Assembly: GCA_051747425.1 (NCBI GenBank)
Contig: JBNJGD010000024.1
Location: 1-25,905, forward strand
DNA length: 25,905 bases
Source of the DNA: HTCC5015 sp051747425
GTDB lineage: Bacteria; Pseudomonadota; Gammaproteobacteria; HTCC5015
Reading direction: 5' to 3'
In this document: positions 15,156-22,770 of the stretch, piece by piece
How positions within the stretch are numbered: the stretch's first letter is position 1
Layout of the letters: every line of letters begins with the position of its first letter
Position numbers and translations under genes: made by a program
The notes under the pieces: generated by a model
Seen by the model: the letters and a program-made list of their open reading frames with translations, nothing else
What the model was told of the DNA's origin: nothing
Databases searched by the model: none

Positions 15156-16637
15156 ATGGCGAGGTTCAAAGAGTACGAGGAATACGACGGCCTGGGCCTG
15201 GGAGAACTGGTGCGCCGGGGCGAGGTCAGTGCCAGTGAAGTGCTCGAGGCGGCCATCGAGCGGGTCGATGCCCGCAACCCCGGTATCAACGCCGTCATTC
15301 ACCGCTTCGACCAGCGCGCCCGCAATGCCATCGACAAAGGCTTGCCCGAGGGCCCCTTCCAGGGCGTGCCCTTTGTCCTCAAGGACCTGCACAACGCCTG
15401 CGCCGATGAGCCACAGACCATGGGCAGCCGCGGAGTTCGCTGGGTGCCCGATCACGACACCGAACTGGTGGCGCGATTCCGTCGCGCCGGGCTCAACTTT
15501 TTCGGCAAGACCAACACCCCCGAACTGGGCCTGATCATCACCACCGAGCCCAAGGCCCACGGCCCCACCCACAACCCCCACAAACGCGGTTACAGTACTG
15601 GCGGCTCTTCCGGCGGTACAGCGGCGGCCGTGGCTTCGGGTATGGTGCCCATGGGCTCCGGTGGCGACGGTGGTGGCTCCATCCGCTTTCCCGCCGCCTG
15701 GTGCGGCGTGTTTGGTCTCAAACCCTCCCGTGGCAGAACGCCCCAGGGGCCTGAGCAGGGAGAGAGCTGGGACGGCGCCGCGATCGAACATGTATTGACC
15801 CGCACCGTGCGAGACAGCGCCGCCGTGCTCGACGCCACCGCCGGGTATGATTTGGGCGGCCCCTACCGGGTTGATTCGCCGGCGGAAAGCTTCCTCAGCG
15901 CCACTCAGGAGGCGCCAAAGCCCCTGCGCATTGCCGTGGCCAAAAAACCCCATGTGCCCTGCGAGGTGGACCCGGAGGTGCTTACGGCTCTGGAGAAAAC
16001 CGGCAAGCGACTGGAGGCCCTCGGCCACATCGTTGAGGAGGCCGAGCCGGCCATCGACACGGATCGGTTCTGGAAGGCCTTTTTTGTGGTGGTCTGCGCC
16101 CACACCGCCGCCGCCGAGCGCAACATCCGCAGGGATTTTGGCCCCAAAGCGGCGCGCTTGCTGGAGCCTTCCACCCGAAACATGGCCATGCTGGGCCGAG
16201 GCTTTCGCGCCGACGATGTGCTTCAGGCCAAGGAGGAGTGGTATCGCATCAGCCGCGCCGCCGGCGAGTTGCTGCAGCGCTACGATGTCATGCTCTGTCC
16301 CACCGTGCCCACGCCCGCGGTGCGTCACGGCGTGCTGCCGCCCAAGCCGCTGGAGGAGGTGATGATGAATGTCTCCAGCCACCTCCCCCTGGGCCGCTTC
16401 CTCTTTAACAGTGGGCTGGTCGGTCCCATGGCGCTGCCCGTCTTGCGCAAGATGGCCTTCACCATCCTCGGTAACATCACCGGCCTGCCGGCCATGTCCG
16501 TGCCCCTGGCCATGAGTAAGGACGGATTGCCCATCGGAATGCAGTTTTACGCAGGCATGGGCGAAGAGCGCACCCTCCTCAACCTGGCCGCCCAGCTCGA
16601 GGCCGAGGGCGACTTCACCCCGCTGCCCGAGCTGTAG
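15156..16637 (+). CDS. Amidase-signature family hydrolase
   Basis: This 493-residue member of the amidase-signature family hydrolyses amide bonds. The Ser-cisSer-Lys triad is visible as K76 (F-V-L-K-D-L), S151 (S-T-G-G-S-S-G-G-T-A) and nucleophile S175 (G-D-G-G-G-S-I-R), and the Gly/Ser-rich signature spans about 145-180. A C-terminal G-L-P-A-M-S-V-P and D-G-L-P-I-G-M-Q-F complete the fold. It is not obviously GatA, since no GatB or GatC genes are nearby; a broad amidase or 6-aminohexanoate-cyclic-dimer-hydrolase-like enzyme is a fair guess. The ATG at 15156 has a purine-rich ribosome site. The gene is enclosed by a 128-bp inverted repeat, and its TAG stop is the TAG of the GTAG head of a REP. 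The substrate is unknown. Confidence 0.92.
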   Translation: MARFKEYEEYDGLGLGELVRRGEVSASEVLEAAIERVDARNPGINAVIHRFDQRARNAIDKGLPEGPFQGVPFVLKDLHNACADEPQTMGSRGVRWVPDHDTELVARFRRAGLNFFGKTNTPELGLIITTEPKAHGPTHNPHKRGYSTGGSSGGTAAAVASGMVPMGSGGDGGGSIRFPAAWCGVFGLKPSRGRTPQGPEQGESWDGAAIEHVLTRTVRDSAAVLDATAGYDLGGPYRVDSPAESFLSATQEAPKPLRIAVAKKPHVPCEVDPEVLTALEKTGKRLEALGHIVEEAEPAIDTDRFWKAFFVVVCAHTAAAERNIRRDFGPKAARLLEPSTRNMAMLGRGFRADDVLQAKEEWYRISRAAGELLQRYDVMLCPTVPTPAVRHGVLPPKPLEEVMMNVSSHLPLGRFLFNSGLVGPMALPVLRKMAFTILGNITGLPAMSVPLAMSKDGLPIGMQFYAGMGEERTLLNLAAQLEAEGDFTPLPEL

Positions 16638-16761
16638 GAGCGGCGCCCCCGCCGCGACCTGGTGGGCGGCTGCGCCGCATGGTCTTTTGTCGAAAAGACA
16701 CAGAGGCCACAGAGCGTACAGAGAACACGGAGGTGCAGTAGGAGCGGGCCTGCCCGCGAAC
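16634..16761. repeat. Right arm of the 128-bp inverted repeat flanking the amidase gene
   Basis: Reverse complement of 14941-15068 with 8 mismatches. It contains a REP at 16634-16658 (GTAGGAGCGGCG), the palindrome GGCGGC-TG-CGCCGC, a CACAGAG module with four nine-base units (about 16698-16730) and a REP at 16738-16761 (GTAGGAGCGGGC). It overlaps the last four bases of the amidase gene. Confidence 0.88.
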
Positions 16762-16762
16762 G

Positions 16763-16823
16763 GTCGGCCCGAGGTCGGGCCTCCTACAGAACACTCCGTG
16801 CCCTCTGTGAACTCTGTGGCTAG
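16763..16823. repeat. REP unit plus inverted CACAGAG module
   Basis: A minus-strand REP at 16763-16787 (GTAGGAGGCCCG) faces the unit at 16738-16761. A minus-strand CACAGAG module follows at about 16793-16823, ending GGCTAG. With the module at about 16698-16730, it makes another inverted CACAGAG pair around REP units, as at 10501-10715. Confidence 0.75.
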
Positions 16824-16832
16824 CACCCACAA

Positions 16833-16860
16833 TTGCACCGCTGGCCAGCTGGGTTAGAAT
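16833..16860 (+). promoter_or_regulatory. Candidate sigma-70 promoter for the small outer-membrane-like protein
   Basis: TTGCAC at 16833-16838 and TAGAAT at 16855-16860 are good -35 and -10 matches with a 16-base spacer. The start codon lies 27 bases after the -10, with AAGGGA between as ribosome site. The promoter lies just beyond the repeat island. Confidence 0.55.
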
Positions 16861-16886
16861 GGCCGAAATCAAAAAGGGATACTGCT

Positions 16887-17417
16887 ATGAAAAAACTGAT
16901 TGCGCTGCTGGCATTGACCAGCTTGTCCGCCGGACCGGCTCTGGCCCAGGAGGCTTGGCGTCACTCTCTGGCCGATCCGGGCGATATTTACTTTGGTCTC
17001 GGCGCCACCCAGATCGACATCGACAACATCGACCGCGAACCGGCCAATATGACGGCCTTTCTGGGCGTGACCCTCACCGACAATCAGTACGGCTCTCTCT
17101 ATGTCGACAGCAGCTACTCCCGGACGATCATCCAGGAAGGGCGTCTCGGTGATAACGAGTTTGACATGAACCTGGTCACCGCATTTCTGGCCTACCGCAC
17201 GCCCACGCGCGTGTATCTAAAGGCCAAGGCAGGTCTGGTTTACAGCAGTACCGAGCTGAGCAGCAACGGCGTTCCTGACAAAATCGACAGCTCGGCCGAG
17301 TTTCAGCCGGGTGTCGGTTTGGGTATTGAAATCTACCCCGGCATCAACCTCGAAGCCGAAATGTTTGAGGTGCAAGACGCCGCCACCGCCATTCAGGCCT
17401 CGATCATCTTCAACTGA
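16887..17417 (+). CDS. Small outer-membrane beta-barrel-like protein
   Basis: This 176-residue protein has a typical Sec signal peptide (MKKLIALLALTSLSAGPALA, cut before QEA). The mature part alternates polar and hydrophobic residues with strand-turn patterns (DIYFGLGATQIDIDN, YGSLYVDSSYSRT, VYLKAKAGLVYSST, GVGLGIEIYPG, IQASIIFN) and ends in Phe-Asn. This fits a porin-like eight-strand barrel of the OmpA/OmpW/OMP_b-brl kind. No specific family is recognised. The ATG at 16887, with AAGGGA about 8 bases upstream, is preferred to an in-frame upstream start because it begins the signal peptide. A candidate promoter precedes it and a REP island follows the stop by 18 bases. Role unknown; possibly a minor structural barrel. 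Confidence 0.82.
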   Translation: MKKLIALLALTSLSAGPALAQEAWRHSLADPGDIYFGLGATQIDIDNIDREPANMTAFLGVTLTDNQYGSLYVDSSYSRTIIQEGRLGDNEFDMNLVTAFLAYRTPTRVYLKAKAGLVYSSTELSSNGVPDKIDSSAEFQPGVGLGIEIYPGINLEAEMFEVQDAATAIQASIIFN

Positions 17418-17435
17418 TACCTACCCGGGGCAACT

Positions 17436-17563
17436 GCAGGAGCGGCCCCCGCCGCGACAGGTCGGCCCGGGGTCGGGCCTCCTACGGGGTTGTAGGAGCG
17501 GCGCCCCCGCCGCGACAGGCATCGCCTCGGCAAAGGGGGTCGGCCCGGGGTCGGGCCTCCTAC
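17436..17563. repeat. Two tandem GTAG REP pairs between convergent genes
   Basis: Four units: 17436-17458 (+, head decayed to GCAG), 17461-17485 (-), 17492-17516 (+) and 17539-17563 (-). Each pair joins a GTAGGAGCGGC type with a GTAGGAGGCCCG type, GTAG outward. The last unit overlaps the end of the FG-GAP gene and supplies its stop codon. The island fills the spacer between two convergent genes. Confidence 0.87.
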
Positions 17564-19308
17564 GGCGCGATTTTGGCGCTGTCAGGCAGCGGCTCCCACT
17601 CGGGTTCGCCAGCCTTCACCCGTTCCGGGTGATTCACGACAATCCACTGATTGGGTTTGATGTCGCGCAGGGTCGTATAGCGAGCGGGCTTGCCCGGCCA
17701 CTGAATTAACACCGTTTGTATATTTTTAGTGCCGCCCAGTCCGAAGTGGGCTTCGGGCGGGTGCTGCCCCAGGAAATTGCCGCCAATACGAATTTCCCGC
17801 ATTTGGTCATCCCCGGTCTCCGGGAACAGATAGATCTTGGCGCCGGCCGCCGCCAGGTTCCCCTGAATGCCTTTGGGAATAATGCCCAGATAGGGCTGAG
17901 CGGTGTCCGGATGATCGTTGAGGGTGTTGATAAAAAAACGCGACGGGCCGTGGGCCTGGGTATAAAGAAAGTCGATATCGCCATCGCGGCCGTGGTCAAA
18001 ACAGGCCACTGCGCGCCCCTCATTGGGTTCAGCCACACCCCATTCCTGTGCCTGCTCGTCAAATGTCCCTTTCTCATTCTGGATAAACAGTCTGGAGGGT
18101 TGCCAGGCAAATGGCTGCGTCGGGTTTTTGTCCAGTTGGAGCTTGGGCAGGGCAAAGCCGTTGACATGGTAGAGGTCGAGCCGGCCATCGTTGTTAAAGT
18201 CGGCCGCGCAGGCCCCCCAGCCCCAATTGCCATTGGAGATGCCGGCCTCACGGGAAACATTGGCGAACTCGCCATTGCCGGTATTTTGGTAAAGCCGGTT
18301 CCCCGTGGTGCCCCAGTTTCCATACACGCCCTTTTCCGTTTCCTCTGAGGGCGTTTCATCGGACCACACCGCCGTGGCAAACCAGTCGATCAATCCATCG
18401 TTGTTGAAATCGCCCGCCGCAGCGCCCATGCCGTTCTGGTCGTCAATGATGTCGGGACGGGTCCGGTTGATGTAGCGGTCTTTGCCGTTGTGCGTGAAAT
18501 ACTGGGAGGTTTCGTAATCGCTGGTGACCAGCAAATCCGGGTATCCGTTGTTGTCAATGTCGCTGAAGAACGGTGTGAAAGAAAAATCCCGCCCCTCGAA
18601 GTTACCATATATGCCCCAGCTGGCGTCGGCAGGAAAATAGCTGCAGTTGCCTTCATTCAGCCACAGGTGGGGTTCTTCCCGGCGCGCCCCCTGACTCCAG
18701 TGGGCCATAAACAAATCCAGCCGGCCATCGTTATTGGCATCGCCGGCGGCCAGTCCGAACATATTGCGCGATGGCTCGAACACACTGGGAAAGCGGCATT
18801 CCTCGTTGAGTGGCGTGCCGTCCGGGCCGGGCCAGATGTGCAACTGAGCCGGATTAACGACTTTTCGTTCCTCAAGGTGGGCAATTTCACCGCCGACAAT
18901 ATCCAGCGCACCATTGCCTGTGATGTCAAAAATAAAGGCGGCGGCATTTACATCGGGCAGAATCCCCTGTGGTTCCCACTGGCCGTTTGGCCCCTGGTAG
19001 TACCAACGAAGACCTTCCTCTGTCACCACGGCCAGGTCGATACGATGATCGCCATTGATATCCCGTGCCGCCACGCCGCCGCCAAAATTCTGGATGTGGT
19101 TGAAGCCCTGATAGTCGCGCAGCCGGTTTTCATCCTGGTCGACTTCCTGCCAACCCCGGGGGAAATAATGGGGTGTTGTCTCGAAATGAGACTGCCCTTG
19201 CCTGAATGCAGCTGATGAGGGTTGGGCCGCAATGAGCCATGAAGAAAAGCTGACGCAAAAAAAAGCAGTCATACAAGTGGCGAATGGTTTAATCAGACAT
19301 TTCATCAT
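17560..19308 (-). CDS. FG-GAP/VCBS repeat protein with C-terminal ASPIC/UnbV domain, paralogue 1
   Basis: This 582-residue exported protein (signal peptide about residues 1-28) carries repeated calcium-loop-like motifs of the FG-GAP/VCBS propeller: D-I-N-G-D-H-R-I-D (83-91), D-A-N-N-D-G-R-L-D (190-198), D-I-D-N-N-G-Y-P-D (250-258), D-F-N-N-D-G-L-I-D (300-308) and more. The C-terminus reads L-I-Q-W-P-G-K-P-A-R-Y-T-T, matching the ASPIC/UnbV domain found with these propellers in CRTAC1-like proteins. An AGGT ribosome site suits the second of two adjacent ATGs (19305) slightly better than the first. The TAG stop lies inside a REP GTAG head. It is a diverged paralogue of the gene at 20846-22558. 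Likely a secreted or surface protein; the ligand is unknown. Confidence 0.87.
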   Translation of the reverse strand: MMKCLIKPFATCMTAFFCVSFSSWLIAAQPSSAAFRQGQSHFETTPHYFPRGWQEVDQDENRLRDYQGFNHIQNFGGGVAARDINGDHRIDLAVVTEEGLRWYYQGPNGQWEPQGILPDVNAAAFIFDITGNGALDIVGGEIAHLEERKVVNPAQLHIWPGPDGTPLNEECRFPSVFEPSRNMFGLAAGDANNDGRLDLFMAHWSQGARREEPHLWLNEGNCSYFPADASWGIYGNFEGRDFSFTPFFSDIDNNGYPDLLVTSDYETSQYFTHNGKDRYINRTRPDIIDDQNGMGAAAGDFNNDGLIDWFATAVWSDETPSEETEKGVYGNWGTTGNRLYQNTGNGEFANVSREAGISNGNWGWGACAADFNNDGRLDLYHVNGFALPKLQLDKNPTQPFAWQPSRLFIQNEKGTFDEQAQEWGVAEPNEGRAVACFDHGRDGDIDFLYTQAHGPSRFFINTLNDHPDTAQPYLGIIPKGIQGNLAAAGAKIYLFPETGDDQMREIRIGGNFLGQHPPEAHFGLGGTKNIQTVLIQWPGKPARYTTLRDIKPNQWIVVNHPERVKAGEPEWEPLPDSAKIAP

Positions 19309-19427
19309 TTACCTGAGAATGTAATCGGGCATAACTGCAATAACAAGTAAATTAAACGCACGCTCGACTTTTGACTTGGGTTCAGGGGTGGCTTGATGCT
19401 TCGCTGAAAATAAATAAAAGATATGAA

Positions 19428-20315
19428 TTAATCGGTTTCAGACCTGGTGACGTTATAAGGGTCTCTTGAGTTGCCCAATTTTTTCTGAAGCTTGTATATT
19501 TTTAAACGGTTATCTTCTGCCCGGTTGTATGACTCCTGACTGCCTATCCCCGGCAGTACTTTATCTGGAAGAACCATGCTGGTTGAAAAGGGGCCCCGTG
19601 GATGATCGACAAACCAGATGTGAAGCATTGTGGCGCTAATAAAACTTTCCTCATAGCCTTCAGGGCAGTGACCATTGGGTAGTGTACAAACGGTCATGGG
19701 GCCCTTCTGGCAGTGTGAGGTTAGGCCCACATGAAAGTGCCAATTGATATTGGGGTTCTGAAAATGTGGGGGAGGATCGTCTGTTGAGCTGGCAAGAAAC
19801 ATGACACCCACTAGTGCCATACCGTCACCCGTAGGGTAGTACATCAAAGCCTCCGGCTTTCTGGGATTCAGCGTCTCACCATCTGTCATATATTCGTAGT
19901 TCATGTAGTGAAGTGCGTCCAGATCCTCCATTAACATAAAGCCGTCCTTCAGGCCCTCATCGTAGATATGCCAGTTTTGACGGTGCGCATTATCCAGTGT
20001 GGCTTGGGCGAGTTGAATCGCTTCTTCGTCACTCAAGCCAATCGAGGATGCTTGGGCGTGGCGTATTTCATAGGCCCCTGGCTGGTTGATGTTGGCGAAT
20101 TGTGCAGTTATCCAGGGCTCAGGTTCTTTTGATGCCGGGCGGATCTGCATTTGTCCTTCGTGTTCACTGGAAAAAGGCGGGTTTATCTGACGGTCGCAGA
20201 TCTTACTGGCGCAGGGGTCGTCTTCAGAATCAGCCTGATAGCGATAAGTGGCGACTCCTGCCGCCAACACAACGAGAAAAAAAGAGGTCAGCAGGGTGAG
20301 TTTTTTGGGTGTCAT
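19428..20315 (-). CDS. Unknown exported protein with His/Cys-rich core
   Basis: This 295-residue protein has an N-terminal signal or anchor (residues 5-24). I do not recognise a family. Between residues 184 and 240 it holds clustered potential metal ligands: H184, H193, H195 (N-W-H-F-H), H201, C202, C210, H216, C217, H232 (M-L-H-I-W-F) and H238 (D-H-P-R-G-P-F), plus a Cys pair C35/C40 near the membrane. A cupin-like or other metal-binding beta fold is possible, and disulfides are equally possible. It lies between the two FG-GAP/ASPIC paralogues, 36 bases after the lipoprotein gene, all on one strand, so co-expression is likely. The base composition is AT-richer than most of the window (40% GC in one 60-base line counted). 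Confidence 0.72.
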   Translation of the reverse strand: MTPKKLTLLTSFFLVVLAAGVATYRYQADSEDDPCASKICDRQINPPFSSEHEGQMQIRPASKEPEPWITAQFANINQPGAYEIRHAQASSIGLSDEEAIQLAQATLDNAHRQNWHIYDEGLKDGFMLMEDLDALHYMNYEYMTDGETLNPRKPEALMYYPTGDGMALVGVMFLASSTDDPPPHFQNPNINWHFHVGLTSHCQKGPMTVCTLPNGHCPEGYEESFISATMLHIWFVDHPRGPFSTSMVLPDKVLPGIGSQESYNRAEDNRLKIYKLQKKLGNSRDPYNVTRSETD

Positions 20316-20351
20316 AAGCCGATGTGTCCCCCCCCTGGGGTTATGTCGGGC

Positions 20352-20753
20352 TTAGATCGCCTCGACAGAGATTCCATTGACAATCCACTGCTCATCATTT
20401 GTGGGGGATTTGTAATACTTTAGAACCCATAGTGTCGCACCTTCCTTGTGATGGAGCAGGTAGCGGTGTTTTGAAATTCGCTTGCCCAAGAATTCGAAGT
20501 CGAGCTTTTCCATCTCGTAGGCCATCCCCTTGGAGCGCAACAGTTTGTTCGTGCCTCCAATCAGTGACTGGAGTTCGGCTTGTCCTTCAAGGGTTGCCGT
20601 TCCCAGGGTTTCATAGGCTTTGAGGGTGTTTCCTTTGGCTACCTGGTCGAGGAATCGTTCCGATCGTTCTTCACAGGGAGCGCATTGATCGAGGGTGATG
20701 TTGTTGCAGCCGACTAGCAAAAGTCCGGCGAGAAAAATCAGGGTGTTTTTCAT
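20352..20753 (-). CDS. Small unknown lipoprotein
   Basis: This 133-residue protein has a lipoprotein signal (L-L-L-V-G-C, lipidated Cys16), with a further C-A-P-C pair at 24-27. The remaining part, helical then strand-rich (ending W-I-V-N-G-I-S-V-E), is reminiscent of small NTF2-like or DUF4864-type folds, but I cannot assign it. An in-frame extension upstream to 20828 would bury the signal, so the ATG at 20753 is chosen, although no clear Shine-Dalgarno is seen. It lies 92 bases after paralogue 2 and 36 bases before the unknown His/Cys protein, on the same strand, and probably belongs to one transcription unit with them. Confidence 0.75.
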   Translation of the reverse strand: MKNTLIFLAGLLLVGCNNITLDQCAPCEERSERFLDQVAKGNTLKAYETLGTATLEGQAELQSLIGGTNKLLRSKGMAYEMEKLDFEFLGKRISKHRYLLHHKEGATLWVLKYYKSPTNDEQWIVNGISVEAI

Positions 20754-20845
20754 GATGTAGTATCCAATTTCGATATTCCAAACCGATTGTATGCCTTCAA
20801 TGGCCATCCTTTGGGAGCATGTTAGCAAATAAGGGCAAGCGCTGC

Positions 20846-22558
20846 TTACTTCTGGTCGCTAAGGCTATACCAATGCTTTTCACCGTTCCGAACCAAGTCT
20901 GGGTGCTTGGCAACAACCCACTGATTAGCTTCAATATTTTGAATGGTCGTATAGCGAGCTGGTTTTCCGGGCCACTGAATCAAAACGGTTTTAATGCGTT
21001 CGGCATTGCCAAGGCCAAAGTGAGCTTCGGGCGGGTGTTGGCCTAAAAAATTGCCCCCCAGCTGGATTTCCCGCATCTGGTGAGGATGGTTATCCGGGAA
21101 GACATAGATTTTCGCTCCGGCTGCCGCCAGATTGCCCTTTATCCCTTGGGGGATAATGCCGAAATAGTTGCCAAAAGACTCCGCAGAGTCGTTCAGACGG
21201 TTTATAAAAAGGCGTGTCTCGCCATAGCCCTGTGAATAGGCCAGATCAATATCACCATCGCGCCCGTGGTCAAAACAAGCGACCCCGCGGCCCTCATTGG
21301 GCTCATCGAGCCCCCATTCGGCTGCCCGTTCGCTGAAGGTGCCGTCACCGTTGTTGATGAAAAGCCGGGAGGGTTTTTCGGAAAATTTGCCATCAACGGA
21401 AGCATGGTATTTAAAATCGTCTGTCAAAAAACCATTAACATGATAAATGTCCAGGTGGCCGTCGTTGTTAAAGTCGGCAGCACAGGCACCCCAGCCCCAG
21501 GCCCCATCGTTGATGCCGGCGGCCTCGGAGACATTGCGAAATTGACCGTTCCCCGTGTTTTGGTAAAGGCGGTTACCAAGCCCACCCCAGTTTGCGTACA
21601 GGTCCTTGAGCCCCTTGGGGCCATTCTCACGGTCATAAACGGCGGTGACAAACCAGTCGATTAGGCCGTCGTTGTTAAAATCGGCTGCAGTCGCTCCCAT
21701 ACCGTTTTGGTCGTCGATGACTAACGGGTTGGTCTGATTGGCAAAGCGGCCATTGCCACGATTGATGAAATACTGGGAGGTCTCAAAGTCGCTGGCCACC
21801 AACAGGTCGAGCAGGCCATTGTTGTTCAAGTCACTCAAGATGGGGGTAAAGGACAAATCCTTGCTGCCAGTATGACCGTAAAGCCCTTGCTCTTTCTCGG
21901 CAGGCGTATAGTTGCAACCGCCTTGGGCTAGCCAAAGGCGGGGTTCTTCCGGGCTGCTTCGAAGGGTCCAGTTCGAGGTCACCAGGTCATTTAGGCCGTT
22001 CAGGTCGACATCGCCCATGGCAAAGGAGTAGCTGTTGCGTTGTCGTTCATTGGTTGCTAGTGGCATGCAGTCGTTTTTTTTCAGCCAGTCAGGCCCCAGA
22101 TGGACATGGTAGCTGGGCTCTGTAGGGGCTTGGCTGTCAACCGAAAAGAACCCGGCTTCACCCACCATGAGGTCGAGTTCACCATCATGGTTTATATCGG
22201 CAATTAAAAGGCCACTGTTGCCACTCTCTTGCTGAAGACCATGTTCAAAACGGCCGCTGGCCAGCTGGTCGTAGCGGTTATAGCCGCCTTGGTAGAGCGA
22301 AACAATGTCTATCCGATGGTCCCCGTTAATGTCCCGTGCCGCAATGCCGCCGGCGAAACCCTGGGCCTGATTGAATCGGGCATACTTTTCGCGCCAGGAG
22401 AGGTCGGCCCCGATCGCTCTATGCCACTGGCGGGGGTAGTAAGTCGTGGGTGGGTTAAAAGCGGCTGTGGCTTGCACAAAAAGGGGCTCTGCCTTCGCGA
22501 GTCCAGGGCAAAGGGCAACCAGCAGGTAAAGGATGAAGTGCCACTTCAAGCGTTGCAT
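20846..22558 (-). CDS. FG-GAP/VCBS repeat protein with C-terminal ASPIC/UnbV domain, paralogue 2
   Basis: This 570-residue exported protein has signal peptide MQRLKWHF then a hydrophobic core ending AKA; an in-frame extension to 22672 lacks this logic, so the ATG at 22558 is used. Seven calcium-loop-like motifs occur, at about residues 76 (DINGDHRID), 121, 183, 243, 293 (DFNNDGLID), 362 and 430 (DHGRDGDID), as in FG-GAP/VCBS propellers. The ASPIC/UnbV domain is at about 478-550 (G-A-K-I-Y, F-G-L-G, L-I-Q-W-P-G-K-P-A-R-Y-T-T). It aligns along its whole length with paralogue 1, including identical stretches such as GGNFLGQHPPEAHFGLG. It is the first gene of the minus-strand cluster and diverges from the VSGQ-protein operon. 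Function unknown. Confidence 0.87.
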   Translation of the reverse strand: MQRLKWHFILYLLVALCPGLAKAEPLFVQATAAFNPPTTYYPRQWHRAIGADLSWREKYARFNQAQGFAGGIAARDINGDHRIDIVSLYQGGYNRYDQLASGRFEHGLQQESGNSGLLIADINHDGELDLMVGEAGFFSVDSQAPTEPSYHVHLGPDWLKKNDCMPLATNERQRNSYSFAMGDVDLNGLNDLVTSNWTLRSSPEEPRLWLAQGGCNYTPAEKEQGLYGHTGSKDLSFTPILSDLNNNGLLDLLVASDFETSQYFINRGNGRFANQTNPLVIDDQNGMGATAADFNNDGLIDWFVTAVYDRENGPKGLKDLYANWGGLGNRLYQNTGNGQFRNVSEAAGINDGAWGWGACAADFNNDGHLDIYHVNGFLTDDFKYHASVDGKFSEKPSRLFINNGDGTFSERAAEWGLDEPNEGRGVACFDHGRDGDIDLAYSQGYGETRLFINRLNDSAESFGNYFGIIPQGIKGNLAAAGAKIYVFPDNHPHQMREIQLGGNFLGQHPPEAHFGLGNAERIKTVLIQWPGKPARYTTIQNIEANQWVVAKHPDLVRNGEKHWYSLSDQK

Positions 22559-22770
22559 GGGGCAATACCAAGGGTCATGGGTTAGAGTCCAGATGTTGTG
22601 GTTCGGGGGAGTATGAGGCGCAATAAGTGGTTTGTTAAGTGTTTGTTGGGCGTGGGCCGGTGCGTTGAGCATCCCCGGTGGAACCGCTTTTGGTTGGCGG
22701 AAAGGGTTGATTCAGGGTAAAGAGCGTGATTTACTTCGGCTTAATTGGCTACTGAAGCTTTAATAAGATA
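22559..22770. other. Divergent intergenic region between surface-protein clusters
   Basis: This 212-base spacer separates the minus-strand FG-GAP/ASPIC cluster from the plus-strand VSGQ operon, so it must hold the promoters of both unless they are driven from outside. No REP, CACAGAG module, terminator or RNA gene is visible. The only promoter-like pair noticed is the one at 22707-22735. Confidence 0.5.
22707..22735 (+). promoter_or_regulatory. Candidate promoter of the VSGQ-protein operon
   Basis: TTGATT at 22707-22712 and TTTACT at 22730-22735 are separated by 17 bases, each matching the sigma-70 consensus at four of six positions. The start codon of the first operon gene is 35 bases after the -10. 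Confidence 0.35.

Noticed and set aside
15156..16637. Amidase as GatA of the tRNA-dependent amidotransferase
   Set aside because: No gatB or gatC neighbour is present, and the amidase-signature triad alone does not separate GatA from other amidases.
14961..16838. A 625-codon open frame antisense to the amidase
   Set aside because: It runs through both inverted-repeat arms and mirrors the amidase codons, so it is a composition shadow.
10420..17563. Regularly spaced repeats as a possible CRISPR array
   Set aside because: The units are palindromic REPs in both orientations with variable spacing and no unique equal-length spacers, and no cas genes are present.
17560..22558. FG-GAP proteins as eukaryotic-type integrins or horizontal gain from eukaryotes
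   Set aside because: FG-GAP/VCBS plus ASPIC/UnbV proteins are common in bacteria, so no cross-kingdom transfer is needed.
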